In this document: positions 17,645-26,241 of the stretch, piece after piece
How the letters are laid out: each line of letters begins with the position of its first letter
Numbering within the stretch: position 1 is the first letter of the stretch
From: Henriciella algicola
Lineage (GTDB): Bacteria; Pseudomonadota; Alphaproteobacteria; Caulobacterales; Hyphomonadaceae
Length of the DNA stretch: 64,000 bases
Direction of reading: 5' to 3'
Assembly: GCF_003576245.1 (NCBI RefSeq)
Contig: NZ_QWGA01000003.1
Span: 1,364,001 to 1,428,000 of the forward strand
The notes under the pieces: generated by a model
What the model was told of the DNA's origin: nothing
The model's database searches: none
The model's input: the letters and a program-made list of their open reading frames with translations, nothing else
Translations under genes and position numbers: made by a program

Positions 17645-18184
17645 ATGGCGCCAAGGCTTCTCCAGAAGCTGCGCGACTGGGCCGGCGACCGGCGCGGCGT
17701 TGCCGCAGTCGAGTTTGCCATGATCGCCGCGCCATTCTTCTTTCTGATTTTCGGGCTGCTGGAGATTTGCGTGATCTTCATCATGTCCTCTGTCCTCGAG
17801 CATGGTCTCAATGAGGCGGCGCGCGGTATTCGCACCGGCCAGCTGCAAAGCGGCGGCAGCTTCGACCGTGAAGCGTTCGAAGAAATCATCTGCGCTGAGA
17901 TTTTCGACCTGTTCGAATGCGAAGGTGCCATCGAGCTGGACGTCAAAACCTATAGCGACTTTGCCTCGACCTCGAACCCATCTGCCATCGATGAAGAGGG
18001 CAATCTCGACGATGAGGATTTCGAGTTCAATCCGGGCGGCGCAAACGACATCGTCGTGGTGCGGGCGTTCTATGAGTGGGAGCTGATGACGCCGGTTCTA
18101 AGCGCGCCGCTTGCGAACCTGAGTGAGAATCGCCGTCTGCTTCAGGCGACTGTCGTCTTCCGCAACGAACCTTTCGGAGATTAG
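17645..18184 (+). CDS. TadE-like minor pilin or pilus assembly protein (first of a pair)
   Basis: The 179-residue protein carries the TadE signature: a short basic N-terminus, then GVAAVEFAMIAAPFFFLIFGLLEICVIF as the single transmembrane or prepilin segment with the conserved Glu at position 5 of the hydrophobic region. The C-terminal part is periplasmic and acidic. The start is uncertain; ATG at 17645 and ATG at 17618 are both possible and neither has a strong ribosome binding site. It lies 3 bp from the second TadE-like gene. No tad secretion ATPase or pilin is in the window. Confidence 0.8.
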   Translation: MAPRLLQKLRDWAGDRRGVAAVEFAMIAAPFFFLIFGLLEICVIFIMSSVLEHGLNEAARGIRTGQLQSGGSFDREAFEEIICAEIFDLFECEGAIELDVKTYSDFASTSNPSAIDEEGNLDDEDFEFNPGGANDIVVVRAFYEWELMTPVLSAPLANLSENRRLLQATVVFRNEPFGD

Positions 18185-18187
18185 AAG

Positions 18188-18727
18188 ATGCGCCGTCTGA
18201 TCAATGCTATCCGCTGCCTGCGGTCTGAGAACAAGGGCGTATCGGCGATCGAGTTTGCACTCATCGCGCCGGTCATGATCCTGATCTATTTTGCCTGTAT
18301 CGAGCTGTCCTTCATGATGGTGCTCGACCGGAAGGTCACGAGTTCTGCCTCCGCGCTGGGTGACCTTGTCGCCCGCGCCGCGACCATCAATGACGATGAG
18401 ATGGACGACATCTTCGAAGCGACGCGGATGATCTTTCAGCCCAATCCGATCGCCGATGCCCGCATGCGGATTTCGAGCCTCTATGACGATGAAGGCACCA
18501 TCAAGGTCGCCTGGAGCGAGGGGCGCAACATGACGCCCTTCACCGTCGATTCTACCATCAGTGTTCCCGACGGTATCGTGCCAGAGGATGGGTCTGTCGT
18601 GTTTGCCGAAGTCGAGTACGACTACAACTCAACGCTCGGCTACTTCTTCACGACCTCCAAGACGCTTTCGGACGAGTTCTACCTGCGCCCACGCCGCACT
18701 GACCGGGTCGCCCGCGAAACCAGCTAG
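18188..18727 (+). CDS. TadE/TadF-like pilus protein (second of a pair)
   Basis: The 179-residue protein has the TadE-type N-terminus GVSAIEFALIAPVMILIYFACIELSFM and a periplasmic domain with NDDEMDDIFEATRMIF. It is the same length class as its upstream neighbour and is probably co-expressed with it. In tad loci such minor pilins usually sit beside tadG or the assembly genes, which are absent here. It overlaps the convergent MFS gene by 4 bp. Confidence 0.85.
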   Translation: MRRLINAIRCLRSENKGVSAIEFALIAPVMILIYFACIELSFMMVLDRKVTSSASALGDLVARAATINDDEMDDIFEATRMIFQPNPIADARMRISSLYDDEGTIKVAWSEGRNMTPFTVDSTISVPDGIVPEDGSVVFAEVEYDYNSTLGYFFTTSKTLSDEFYLRPRRTDRVARETS

Positions 18728-20217
18728 TCCTTCTCGTCCACGGCCGGGTGATGCGGTGAGTGCACCGTCGTCAGCACCATGAGGCCGAGAACGAAGAGCA
18801 GACCAATCGCGCTCATACCGACGCGCTGGTCGCCCGACCATTTGGTGAAGAGCTCCACCAGAAGCGGGCCGAGCCAGACCGTGACGGTCCCTGCAATCGC
18901 GTAAAGGCCGAAAAACTCCCCCACCCGGTCACTTGGCGCCAGATGCACCAGCATCGACCGGCTGGAAGAGATGCTCGCCGTCGCCGTGACCGCGATGAAG
19001 ACCGCAGTGCTGAGATAGACGACGTCGGACAGCGTGTTGAAGATCGGCCCATCCCAGATCTCGAAACCCGGCACCAGACCATACAGGATGGAGTTCGGCG
19101 TGATCGAGAGCTGGAAGGCCAGTGTCGCGATCATACCCGTTATCTCGATCATCAGGGCGCGCTTTGGCCCGACAAGACCGTCCAGCCACCCGCCGACAAT
19201 ACCGCCGCCAAAGGCAAAGAAAGAGGCGAGAATGGCGTAGGCCGAGAGTTCTACGACGTTCCATTCCAGATAAAGCCCGATGAAAACACCGCCCAGCGCC
19301 AGCAGGGCCTGCATGCCATCCGCATAGAGCATACGGGCGGCGAGGTATTTCAGGATTTCCTTGTTGTCGGAGGCGTTGCGCATGGTGCGAAAGAGGCCTG
19401 CTGCCCCGTTCTTCGCGGCATTCATCCAGTTGGCGCCGCGCGTGCCGCCATCCTCCGAATGCATGAAGAAGGGGATGGAGAAGATAACGAGCCAGATCGC
19501 ACAGATGGGGCCAACAAGGCGCTGATGTTCGCCATTGGCGACATTGATCCCGAAGAGCGGCGCATCGAACGGCCAGCCGATCAGGGCAGGCATGGCAAAG
19601 GCGAGCACGATGAAGAGCATCAAGATCGCGCCGGCGAGATTGCCAAGCGCCAGCCCCAAGCCGGAAATCGCAGGCAGGGCGCTGGCGCGGCCATTCACGT
19701 TCAGCATCGAATTATGGGTGACTTCCGAATAGGTGTAGCCAAGCGCCGCGAGGACCAGCGCGCTCATCCCCATCCAGATCGGCATGCCGCTCCCATCAGG
19801 TTTCACCCACCAGAGCGAGAAGGACATCACCGCGATCAGGCCAAGGAAGACGACGAGAAGCGGCTTTCTGCGCCCGCCCCGGTCCAGCGCCGCGCCAAGG
19901 AATGGCGCCGTGAAGGCGGCGATGAAGCCTGCATATTTGACCAGGGATGAGATCGTCGCCTGGCCTTCGGCGTTCGCGGCGGCCCGTTGGGCGGCGCCAT
20001 CAAGACCATCGACCGCGCCGCTTGCGATCAGGTTCGCGCCGATAATGCCCGCAAAATAGGGCGCGAACAGATAGATGATGACGAGAATATAGTAGGGGTT
20101 ACGCGCCCATTCGAAGATCGCCCAGGCAAAGCCGCGCCTGTCCAGCGCGCCTCCAAGGTCCAGTCGGGGTTCGGCGCCTAGCGTTTCTGCTGGCGGCGGC
20201 GTAGCGGCATTCGACAT
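18724..20217 (-). CDS. MFS transporter of the UMF1/Atg22-like type
   Basis: The 497-residue protein has about twelve transmembrane helices and starts its first helix with FAWAIFEWARNPYYILVIIYLF, the characteristic beginning of UMF1 (Atg22-like) transporters. YAGFIAAFTAPFLGAALDRGGRRKPLL is the MFS loop 2-3 motif. Members are proposed amino-acid or metabolite exporters; substrate unknown. It ends overlapping the TadE-like gene and has a free upstream region. Confidence 0.85.
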   Translation of the reverse strand: MSNAATPPPAETLGAEPRLDLGGALDRRGFAWAIFEWARNPYYILVIIYLFAPYFAGIIGANLIASGAVDGLDGAAQRAAANAEGQATISSLVKYAGFIAAFTAPFLGAALDRGGRRKPLLVVFLGLIAVMSFSLWWVKPDGSGMPIWMGMSALVLAALGYTYSEVTHNSMLNVNGRASALPAISGLGLALGNLAGAILMLFIVLAFAMPALIGWPFDAPLFGINVANGEHQRLVGPICAIWLVIFSIPFFMHSEDGGTRGANWMNAAKNGAAGLFRTMRNASDNKEILKYLAARMLYADGMQALLALGGVFIGLYLEWNVVELSAYAILASFFAFGGGIVGGWLDGLVGPKRALMIEITGMIATLAFQLSITPNSILYGLVPGFEIWDGPIFNTLSDVVYLSTAVFIAVTATASISSSRSMLVHLAPSDRVGEFFGLYAIAGTVTVWLGPLLVELFTKWSGDQRVGMSAIGLLFVLGLMVLTTVHSPHHPAVDEKD

Positions 20218-20326
20218 GGCGTTTCCTTCCCAGTCGCACTTTTTGTCCAGTGCTCTGGGAGGCAGCCTCTGCCAAAAATCGAAACTTGGAAAGCGTCTAC
20301 TTGCCTATGCCGCCGCGTCAGGCCGA

Positions 20327-21109
20327 TCAGGCCAGCAGCTTCTCGCGGATCGTCTCACGCTTGGCATCATCAACGCCGAGCGTCGTTACCAGATAGGTAT
20401 CGATGTCGCCTGACTGGTCCTTGATGGCGGCGATTGCGGCCTCGAGGAATTCGGGGTCCACACCGACAAAAGGCTGATACACCGCCTCATCGAAGTTCTT
20501 GGACAGCATGTCGTTGAAATAGGCCGCAGCTTCCGGCAGCCGTTCTTCGACATTCGCCGCAGAATTGGTGAGTTCATAATCAACAAAGATGTCGTCCATC
20601 GACACACCGAGGGCGTGATGGGTGAGGGCGCAGAGAATGCCGGTGCGGTCCTTGCCGGCGGCACAGTTCACAAGGGCGGCCTTGTCATCGTCCAGGTTGG
20701 CAAGATGGTCGAACCAGGCCGTATAGGTCTCGACCAGCGCAGGCCGGTAAGGCGCGTTGACGTAGTAGTCGCGCATCCAGCCGCGCGAGCTGTCGGCGTC
20801 AATGGCGACCTGGCGCAGGAAATTGACGTGCGGGGCATCGGTCTCGCGGCCAAGGTCTGAATAGAGGCGGTGGACGCCTTTGACAGGCCACTTGTCGCCG
20901 TGGCGCTCGCGCTCATCCGGGCGGCGCAGGTCTGCCTGCAGCGTGATGTTGAATAGCTCGATCGCGGTCAGGTCATTGTCGGATGCTTCACCGAAATGGC
21001 CGGACCGATAGAGCTTGCCTGATTTGATGCGTGCGCCATCGACGCCTTCATAGCCGCCAAAATCACGAAAATTCCGTACGCCTTCGAGCGGCTTTACCCG
21101 GTCGTCCAT
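20327..21109 (-). CDS. Tyrosine-protein phosphatase (Tyr_phosphatase2/3 type)
   Basis: The 260-residue cytoplasmic enzyme has the N-terminal GVRNFRDFGGYEG and KSGKLYRSGHF motifs, DLRRPDERER, and the catalytic P-loop VNCAAGKDRTG (Cys nucleophile, Arg). The usual HC of the loop is NC here, a substitution next to the nucleophile. The GKDRTG variant is typical of bacterial phosphatases with broad phosphotyrosine or phosphoinositide activity. It is followed upstream by AMP nucleosidase on the same strand (70-bp gap). Confidence 0.87.
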   Translation of the reverse strand: MDDRVKPLEGVRNFRDFGGYEGVDGARIKSGKLYRSGHFGEASDNDLTAIELFNITLQADLRRPDERERHGDKWPVKGVHRLYSDLGRETDAPHVNFLRQVAIDADSSRGWMRDYYVNAPYRPALVETYTAWFDHLANLDDDKAALVNCAAGKDRTGILCALTHHALGVSMDDIFVDYELTNSAANVEERLPEAAAYFNDMLSKNFDEAVYQPFVGVDPEFLEAAIAAIKDQSGDIDTYLVTTLGVDDAKRETIREKLLA

Positions 21110-21179
21110 ACTGTCTGCCTTTTACCATCAATGCTGTGAGGTGAGCTAGGATGATCGCCCACAGCCGTCCACCCGCGCC

Positions 21180-22631
21180 CTAGCGGAAAGGCGGCTCATC
21201 GAAGGCGCGCAATTTACGAGAATGCAGCGCCGCCCCGCCATCACGGGCGAGCCGTTCCAGCGTCTCGATACCGATGCGGATATGCTCTCCGATGGCGCGT
21301 TCATAGAAGCGGTTCGCCGCGCCGGGCAGCTTGATCTCGCCATGCAGCGGCTTGTCGGACACGCAGAGCAGGACGCCATAGGGCACACGCAGGCGATAGC
21401 CGTTCGCGGCGATCGTCGCACTCTCCATGTCGATGCCGATGGCGCGCGACTGGTTGAACCGGCGGGCCGTCTCTGTGAAGCGAAGCTCCCAGTTACGATC
21501 ATCGGTCGTCACGACCGTGCCCGTGCGAAGCCGCTTCTTCAGCGCGTCGCCCTGCTCGCCAGTCACATCAGCGGCGGCCTGCTGAAGCGCGATCTGAACT
21601 TCTGCAATCGGCGGGATCGGGATGTCCGGCGGCAGGACGCCGTCAAGGACATGGTCATCGCGCAGATAGGCGTGCGCCAGTACATAATCGCCAATCTGCT
21701 GGGAGTGGCGCAGACCCCCGCAATGGCCAACCATCAGCCAGCATTCAGGGCGAAGGACTGCCAGGTGATCTGTGATCGTCTTCGCATTGGATGGGCCGAC
21801 GCCGATATTGACCAGCGTAATGCCGGTCCGGTCTTCAGCCATCAGGTGATAGGCCGGCATCTGGAAACGCCGCCACGGCGCTGCATCGATGGCCGACTTT
21901 GCATCCGGCGTCTTCGCATCGACAACAAGGCCGCCAGCGACCGACAGTCCGGTATAGCGTGAGCCCTTTTCCAGCTGCTGGACGCCCCAGTCGCAGAAGG
22001 CATCGACATAGCGATGATAGTTGGTGAACAGCACATAGCGCTGCATGTGCTCGACCGGCGTGCCCGTATAGTGGGCGAGGCGCTTCAGCGAATAGTCGGT
22101 GCGCGGCCCGTCAAACAGGGCAAGCGGGCGGGTGGAACCGGGTTCGTGAAGTTCGCCATCAGCCACTTCGTCGCCAATAGCCGACAGGGTTGGAGACGGG
22201 AACCAGCGGGCAAGCTCTGCCGGGTTGACCTCGTCCAGCCCCTTCGCGTCTGCCTGGTCCCAGACATAGGCGTACGGGATTTCGGACCCTGACGGTTTAA
22301 CCTCAACCTCGACCGGATAGTCGCGCATCAGCGGGCGAAGCTGTTCCAGCAGGTAAGGGCGGTAATAGTCGGGCCGGGTGATGGTCGACATATAGGTGCC
22401 GGGCTCCGACATCTTCCCGAATGCGCGGGAGATTGGCGGCGGTGGCCCCTCAGGGTCATATCGAACGATCAGGGCGGGGTAGCAGAAGGTGCGCGCTGTG
22501 CGCAGCTCGATCGGCGGCGCCTTGCCTTCATTAAGATAGGTCTCAAGGCTTGATGTGAGCGCGTTGACGGCGTTCGAATAGAGCGCCTCAAGCGCGTCGA
22601 CGACTTTTTCGGGCGTATCCAGTTTTGACAT
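21180..22631 (-). CDS. amn: AMP nucleosidase
   Basis: The 483-residue enzyme hydrolyses AMP to adenine and ribose 5-phosphate. The N-terminal AMN-specific domain (about residues 1-180) is followed by the nucleoside phosphorylase-type catalytic domain with ITLVNIGVGPSNAKTITDHL, RPECWLMVGHCGGLR, and the IDMESATIAANGYRLRVPYG motif that binds ribose. Length matches AMN proteins. It lies 30 bp downstream of the GT-C membrane-protein gene on the same strand. Confidence 0.94.
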   Translation of the reverse strand: MSKLDTPEKVVDALEALYSNAVNALTSSLETYLNEGKAPPIELRTARTFCYPALIVRYDPEGPPPPISRAFGKMSEPGTYMSTITRPDYYRPYLLEQLRPLMRDYPVEVEVKPSGSEIPYAYVWDQADAKGLDEVNPAELARWFPSPTLSAIGDEVADGELHEPGSTRPLALFDGPRTDYSLKRLAHYTGTPVEHMQRYVLFTNYHRYVDAFCDWGVQQLEKGSRYTGLSVAGGLVVDAKTPDAKSAIDAAPWRRFQMPAYHLMAEDRTGITLVNIGVGPSNAKTITDHLAVLRPECWLMVGHCGGLRHSQQIGDYVLAHAYLRDDHVLDGVLPPDIPIPPIAEVQIALQQAAADVTGEQGDALKKRLRTGTVVTTDDRNWELRFTETARRFNQSRAIGIDMESATIAANGYRLRVPYGVLLCVSDKPLHGEIKLPGAANRFYERAIGEHIRIGIETLERLARDGGAALHSRKLRAFDEPPFR

Positions 22632-22661
22632 GCCCTCCGTTGCCGCAAAGCATTCGCGACG

Positions 22662-24449
22662 TCAATTGCGGTCGAAGACGATGCTGTAAAGGACCGGGTC
22701 GCCGGTTCTGTTCTCTTCCGGCGTTGTCGCGACCAACCAATTCGGAATGTTGCCGCTTTCCAGTGCGGCTGCAAAGCCGTCCGGGGCGCGCTCTGCATAG
22801 GCCGCCATCTCATTCAGGCCGGGGCAATAGAGAAGGTGCGTGGCCCCTGATCGGGACATCTTCTCACGCGCTCTGGAGACCGGGCCGGAATAGATATTCA
22901 GCGTCCGTGAGAGCGCATGCACATTGCGATGGTAGGGCGCTGCCGTTGCATAGTGCGGCGTGTGATAGATCAGCGGTGCGCCAAGATCGATCGGGGTGAA
23001 AACGACCATGCTTGGCGCAGCGGCGACCTGCGCCAGCGCCGCGGCTGAGGTGCAGTCATAGTCAGTCGTCTCGGCTTCATCCTCTGCATCAGCTAGCAGC
23101 AGGCCCGGCAGGCGCCAGCCAGCTGGTGAGGCGAGCAGGGCCACCAGCACGAGGACAAGCGCCGTCTGTCCGCCGCGTTTTCGTCTCCAGTGCTGGAAGG
23201 CAAAGCCGGTCAGCAAGCCGCCTGCAATAGCCGCAAAAGCGTGGGACATCATCGCTGCACGCAGCTGCCAGAGCGAGATCGCAAAGCCGAGCAGGCAGAA
23301 GGCGAGCAGGAAGCTGCGTGCGAGCCGAAGGCCGTCCGGAGCGCGCAGGAGACAGATGAGAGCGGCAATGACGCCAGCAAAGCCAAAACCGAAATAGAAC
23401 ACTGCTTTCGCGGCATCGTCGGCGAAGACGGCTGCAGCATTCCGGGCTTCGCCCACCCCAGAGAGCCATCCTGTGCGAACATCTTCGAGGACATTGCCAT
23501 ACGGGTTGCCGAGGCAGGACGGGTTGATAACGATGAAGGTCGCGAGCGCGACCGCCCCGGCAATGGCGATCAGGGCAAAGCGCAAGCGCCATGTGTCCGC
23601 TGTCGGGGCAGCGGTTGCGATGATGAAAAGCCCGGCCCCACCGACGAGCAGCGCGACAAAGTGTGATTGACCATAGGCATCGCAGACAGTGCGGACGCCC
23701 TGGGCCCCCGGCGCGTCGAACACATAGGTGAGGAGTGCGGTCACAACGAGCGTTGCGCCGAAGATGCGCAAGCGTCCTGCCTCAATCCCGCCGCGCACAA
23801 TCCATGCAATCGAGAAACCTGCGATCAGGAAAGCGGCGGCTGGCAAATTCTCGATGGCGAGGCTCAGCATGACGGGGACGCAGGCACCGCCGACGAAGGC
23901 GGACCTCGCATTGCGTATGGGGGAGAGTAGGGCGGCAAACCCCGTCAGTGTTAGCGCCAGGCCAAGCCCGTGATGGTCAATCCGGCCGGGTACGAGGTTG
24001 AACAGCGCGAATGAGGTGGCGAGGAAGAACATCCCGGCGAGCTGGCCGCTCAAGGTCGCGCCAAGCCGCTTCAGGCAGATGGCGACCATGGCCAGTATCC
24101 AGCTTAGCTGCATCATCGGCCACAGCGTCGCTGCCACGCCTTCTGCCATGCGCGTGCCGATCAGGGGCTGCAGCAGGAAGATGATGGCGGCGATGAAAAG
24201 ATCTGGCAGCCGCGACCAGTGCATTTCCCCGCCTTCAGGCGTCAGCAGCCGCCGCTGGCTGACATCATACCAGCCACGTTCACCCGACAGCAGGTCGCGA
24301 ACCTGTTGCATGCGCATCATGTCATCATTGCCGCGAAGGTCACCGCTGAGCGCCGGACCAGCCTGCAGCGCGACCAGGCCAACGACGATCAGGCCGAAGA
24401 TGATCAGCACCCATTTCGAGGTGAGGGGGGAGGGTCTTTCGCTCTGCAT
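22662..24449 (-). CDS. GT-C fold polytopic membrane protein, putative glycosyltransferase
   Basis: The 595-residue protein has about eleven to thirteen transmembrane helices and a soluble C-terminal part with five cysteines. The first periplasmic loop carries GNDDMMRMQQVRDLLSGERGWYDVSQRR, a DD motif at the position of the metal and lipid-phosphosugar binding loop in GT-C enzymes. LVPGRIDHHGLGLALT is the second conserved loop. It is divergent from a GT2-GtrA pair (88-bp gap), so the three may form one glycan-modifying unit. The acceptor is unknown. Confidence 0.8.
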   Translation of the reverse strand: MQSERPSPLTSKWVLIIFGLIVVGLVALQAGPALSGDLRGNDDMMRMQQVRDLLSGERGWYDVSQRRLLTPEGGEMHWSRLPDLFIAAIIFLLQPLIGTRMAEGVAATLWPMMQLSWILAMVAICLKRLGATLSGQLAGMFFLATSFALFNLVPGRIDHHGLGLALTLTGFAALLSPIRNARSAFVGGACVPVMLSLAIENLPAAAFLIAGFSIAWIVRGGIEAGRLRIFGATLVVTALLTYVFDAPGAQGVRTVCDAYGQSHFVALLVGGAGLFIIATAAPTADTWRLRFALIAIAGAVALATFIVINPSCLGNPYGNVLEDVRTGWLSGVGEARNAAAVFADDAAKAVFYFGFGFAGVIAALICLLRAPDGLRLARSFLLAFCLLGFAISLWQLRAAMMSHAFAAIAGGLLTGFAFQHWRRKRGGQTALVLVLVALLASPAGWRLPGLLLADAEDEAETTDYDCTSAAALAQVAAAPSMVVFTPIDLGAPLIYHTPHYATAAPYHRNVHALSRTLNIYSGPVSRAREKMSRSGATHLLYCPGLNEMAAYAERAPDGFAAALESGNIPNWLVATTPEENRTGDPVLYSIVFDRN

Positions 24450-24536
24450 GCACGCTCGTCTTCAGGGCTGGCAGGCGTAACCAGCTGTTCACCTGGCCCT
24501 GTTAAACGCCGAATGTGGTTACAGAAAGGTGACGCG

Positions 24537-25517
24537 ATGAAGCGCGCGGCTGTTGAAACTTTTGATCCCCGTCCAGCCGCTGACCCGGCAGAAGCCCGCA
24601 TCGCGGTGACGCTGCCCTGCTATAATGAAGCCGCGACCATCGCCCGTGTCGTTGAGGATTTCCGCGCCGCGCTTCCCGGGGCCGAAATCTATGTTTTCGA
24701 CAACAACTCGACCGATGCGACCGCGCAGATCGCGCGGGAAGCTGGCGCAATCGTCCGCACCGAAACCCGCCAGGGCAAGGGCCATGTCGTGCGCCGCATT
24801 TTTGCGGACATTGAGGCAGACATCTACGTCATGGCCGATGGCGACGGCACCTATGATGCCTCGCTCGCGCCGACGTTGGTTGAGCTGATGAAGAAGAACC
24901 ATGTCGATATGGTTGTCGGAACGCGCGCCAATGTAACCAAGGATGCTGGCCGCGGCGGCCATGCCTTTGGCAACCGCATTTTCAACATGCTGTTCAACCG
25001 GCTTTTCGGTCGCCAGTTCAGCGACATCTTCTCTGGCTACCGCGTATTTTCCCGCCGGTTCGTGAAGTCGTTTCCCGCCGTGTCAGGCGGTTTCGAGATC
25101 GAGACGGAAATGTCGGTCCATTCCTGCCAGATCGGCATTCCGACGCTGGAGCGCCCGACGCCCTATGGCGTGCGTCCAGAGGATTCGACCTCCAAGCTCA
25201 AGACATTCCGCGACGGTTTCCGCATTCTCGGAATGTTCATGGTGCTGGCCAAGGAAACCCGTCCGGCAGCTTTCTTTGGCGCGATTGGCCTTGCGCTGAC
25301 ACTAGCCGCGCTCTGCCTCGCGGCGCCGCTTGCGCTGACCTACTTCCAGACCGGCCTCGTGCCACGTTTCCCGACGGCGGTCCTATCCATGGGGCTCGTG
25401 ATCGTCGCAACAGTGACGGCGGTTTGCGGGCTGATTCTCGACAGTCTTGCCCGGGCCCGTGTGGAGGCAAAACGCTCCGTCTTCCTCAGCTATCCTGCGC
25501 CCGAATGGAAATCGTGA
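24537..25517 (+). CDS. Family 2 glycosyltransferase, polyprenyl-phosphate sugar transferase type
   Basis: The 326-residue protein begins IAVTLPCYNEAATIARVVEDF, the GT2 start. The catalytic DXD-like motif is MADGDGTYDASL, and GYRVFSRRFVKSFPAVSGGFEIETEMSVH is typical of DPM/GtrB-type enzymes. Two C-terminal transmembrane helices anchor it to the inner membrane. The start at 24537 has aaaggtgacgcg upstream. The stop overlaps the GtrA gene by 13 bp. Such pairs transfer sugars to undecaprenyl phosphate for lipid-linked export. Confidence 0.93.
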   Translation: MKRAAVETFDPRPAADPAEARIAVTLPCYNEAATIARVVEDFRAALPGAEIYVFDNNSTDATAQIAREAGAIVRTETRQGKGHVVRRIFADIEADIYVMADGDGTYDASLAPTLVELMKKNHVDMVVGTRANVTKDAGRGGHAFGNRIFNMLFNRLFGRQFSDIFSGYRVFSRRFVKSFPAVSGGFEIETEMSVHSCQIGIPTLERPTPYGVRPEDSTSKLKTFRDGFRILGMFMVLAKETRPAAFFGAIGLALTLAALCLAAPLALTYFQTGLVPRFPTAVLSMGLVIVATVTAVCGLILDSLARARVEAKRSVFLSYPAPEWKS

Positions 25518-25906
25518 TCAATCAGGTCCTGAAGGCAAAATTCGTACGTTTCGTTCTGGTTGGCGGGCTCGGCTTTCTGGCGGACGCTGGAACACTTTTC
25601 CTCCTGATTTCAGGCGGTATCGACCCCTTTGCGGCGCGAGTCGTCTCTATCCTGTTTGCGATGTTCGTGACCTGGCGGCTGAACCGCGCCTTCACATTTG
25701 GCGCCAGCAACGGCAGCCAGATCTCTGAGGCTGGACGATACTTTTCCGTGGCAGCCAGCGTCGCGGCGCTCAACTATCTGCTTTATGCGGGCCTGCTCGT
25801 AATGGTGCCAACCTGCCCGCCTGTATTGGCTACAGCCATTGCGACAGTCATCTGCACGCTGGTGTCCTTTGCCGGGTATGGAAAGTTCGCTTTCCGCTCC
25901 AGCTAG
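25505..25906 (+). CDS. GtrA family protein (putative flippase)
   Basis: The 133-residue protein has four transmembrane helices; FVRFVLVGGLGFLADAGTLFLL and FVTWRLNRAFTFGA are the GtrA signatures. GtrA proteins flip undecaprenyl-phosphate-linked sugars. The ATG at 25505 lies within the 3' end of the GT2 gene, a coupled arrangement usual for gtrB-gtrA. It ends 4 bp into the convergent unknown gene. Confidence 0.9.
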   Translation: MEIVINQVLKAKFVRFVLVGGLGFLADAGTLFLLISGGIDPFAARVVSILFAMFVTWRLNRAFTFGASNGSQISEAGRYFSVAASVAALNYLLYAGLLVMVPTCPPVLATAIATVICTLVSFAGYGKFAFRSS

Positions 25907-26178
25907 AGCCCGCTCGAGCCCAGCACCAGAAACACAATCCCGTAAATCTGCAGGATCAGGACGCCCAATCCTGCGCCAAGGGCGAGGAAGAAGCGCGGCC
26001 AGCGGTCACCCTGGCTGAAGGCCAGAAGACCTGCGCCCAGCGTCCCGATCAGGGTGGAAAGTGTAAGCGGATCAAGCCTGCCCAGACCGATCAGGGAATC
26101 GAGGGCGTAGATGATGAGGGGGGCGCAGATCAGGAGGAGGCCTGACAGCATCAAAGGGATGGATAGTGCCTTTGGCAT
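25903..26178 (-). CDS. Small membrane protein of unknown function
   Basis: This 91-residue protein would have three transmembrane helices with a central charged SQGDRWPR segment. It is probably real because it is intact, has normal codon use and fits between its neighbours, but it has no recognised family. It lies 63 bp upstream of nothing on its strand apart from the convergent GtrA gene, and 64 bp downstream of the next minus-strand gene. Confidence 0.5.
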   Translation of the reverse strand: MPKALSIPLMLSGLLLICAPLIIYALDSLIGLGRLDPLTLSTLIGTLGAGLLAFSQGDRWPRFFLALGAGLGVLILQIYGIVFLVLGSSGL

Positions 26179-26241
26179 CCGTGAAAGGCCCCCAGCGTCT
26201 TCCGCCTGAAAGTGTGACGGTCACAGCAGTGCCAGATTGGC

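Noticed and set aside
18760-19950. 396-codon open frame on the plus strand
   Set aside because: Antisense to the MFS gene; composition (His/Arg/Glu-rich) is that of a shadow frame.
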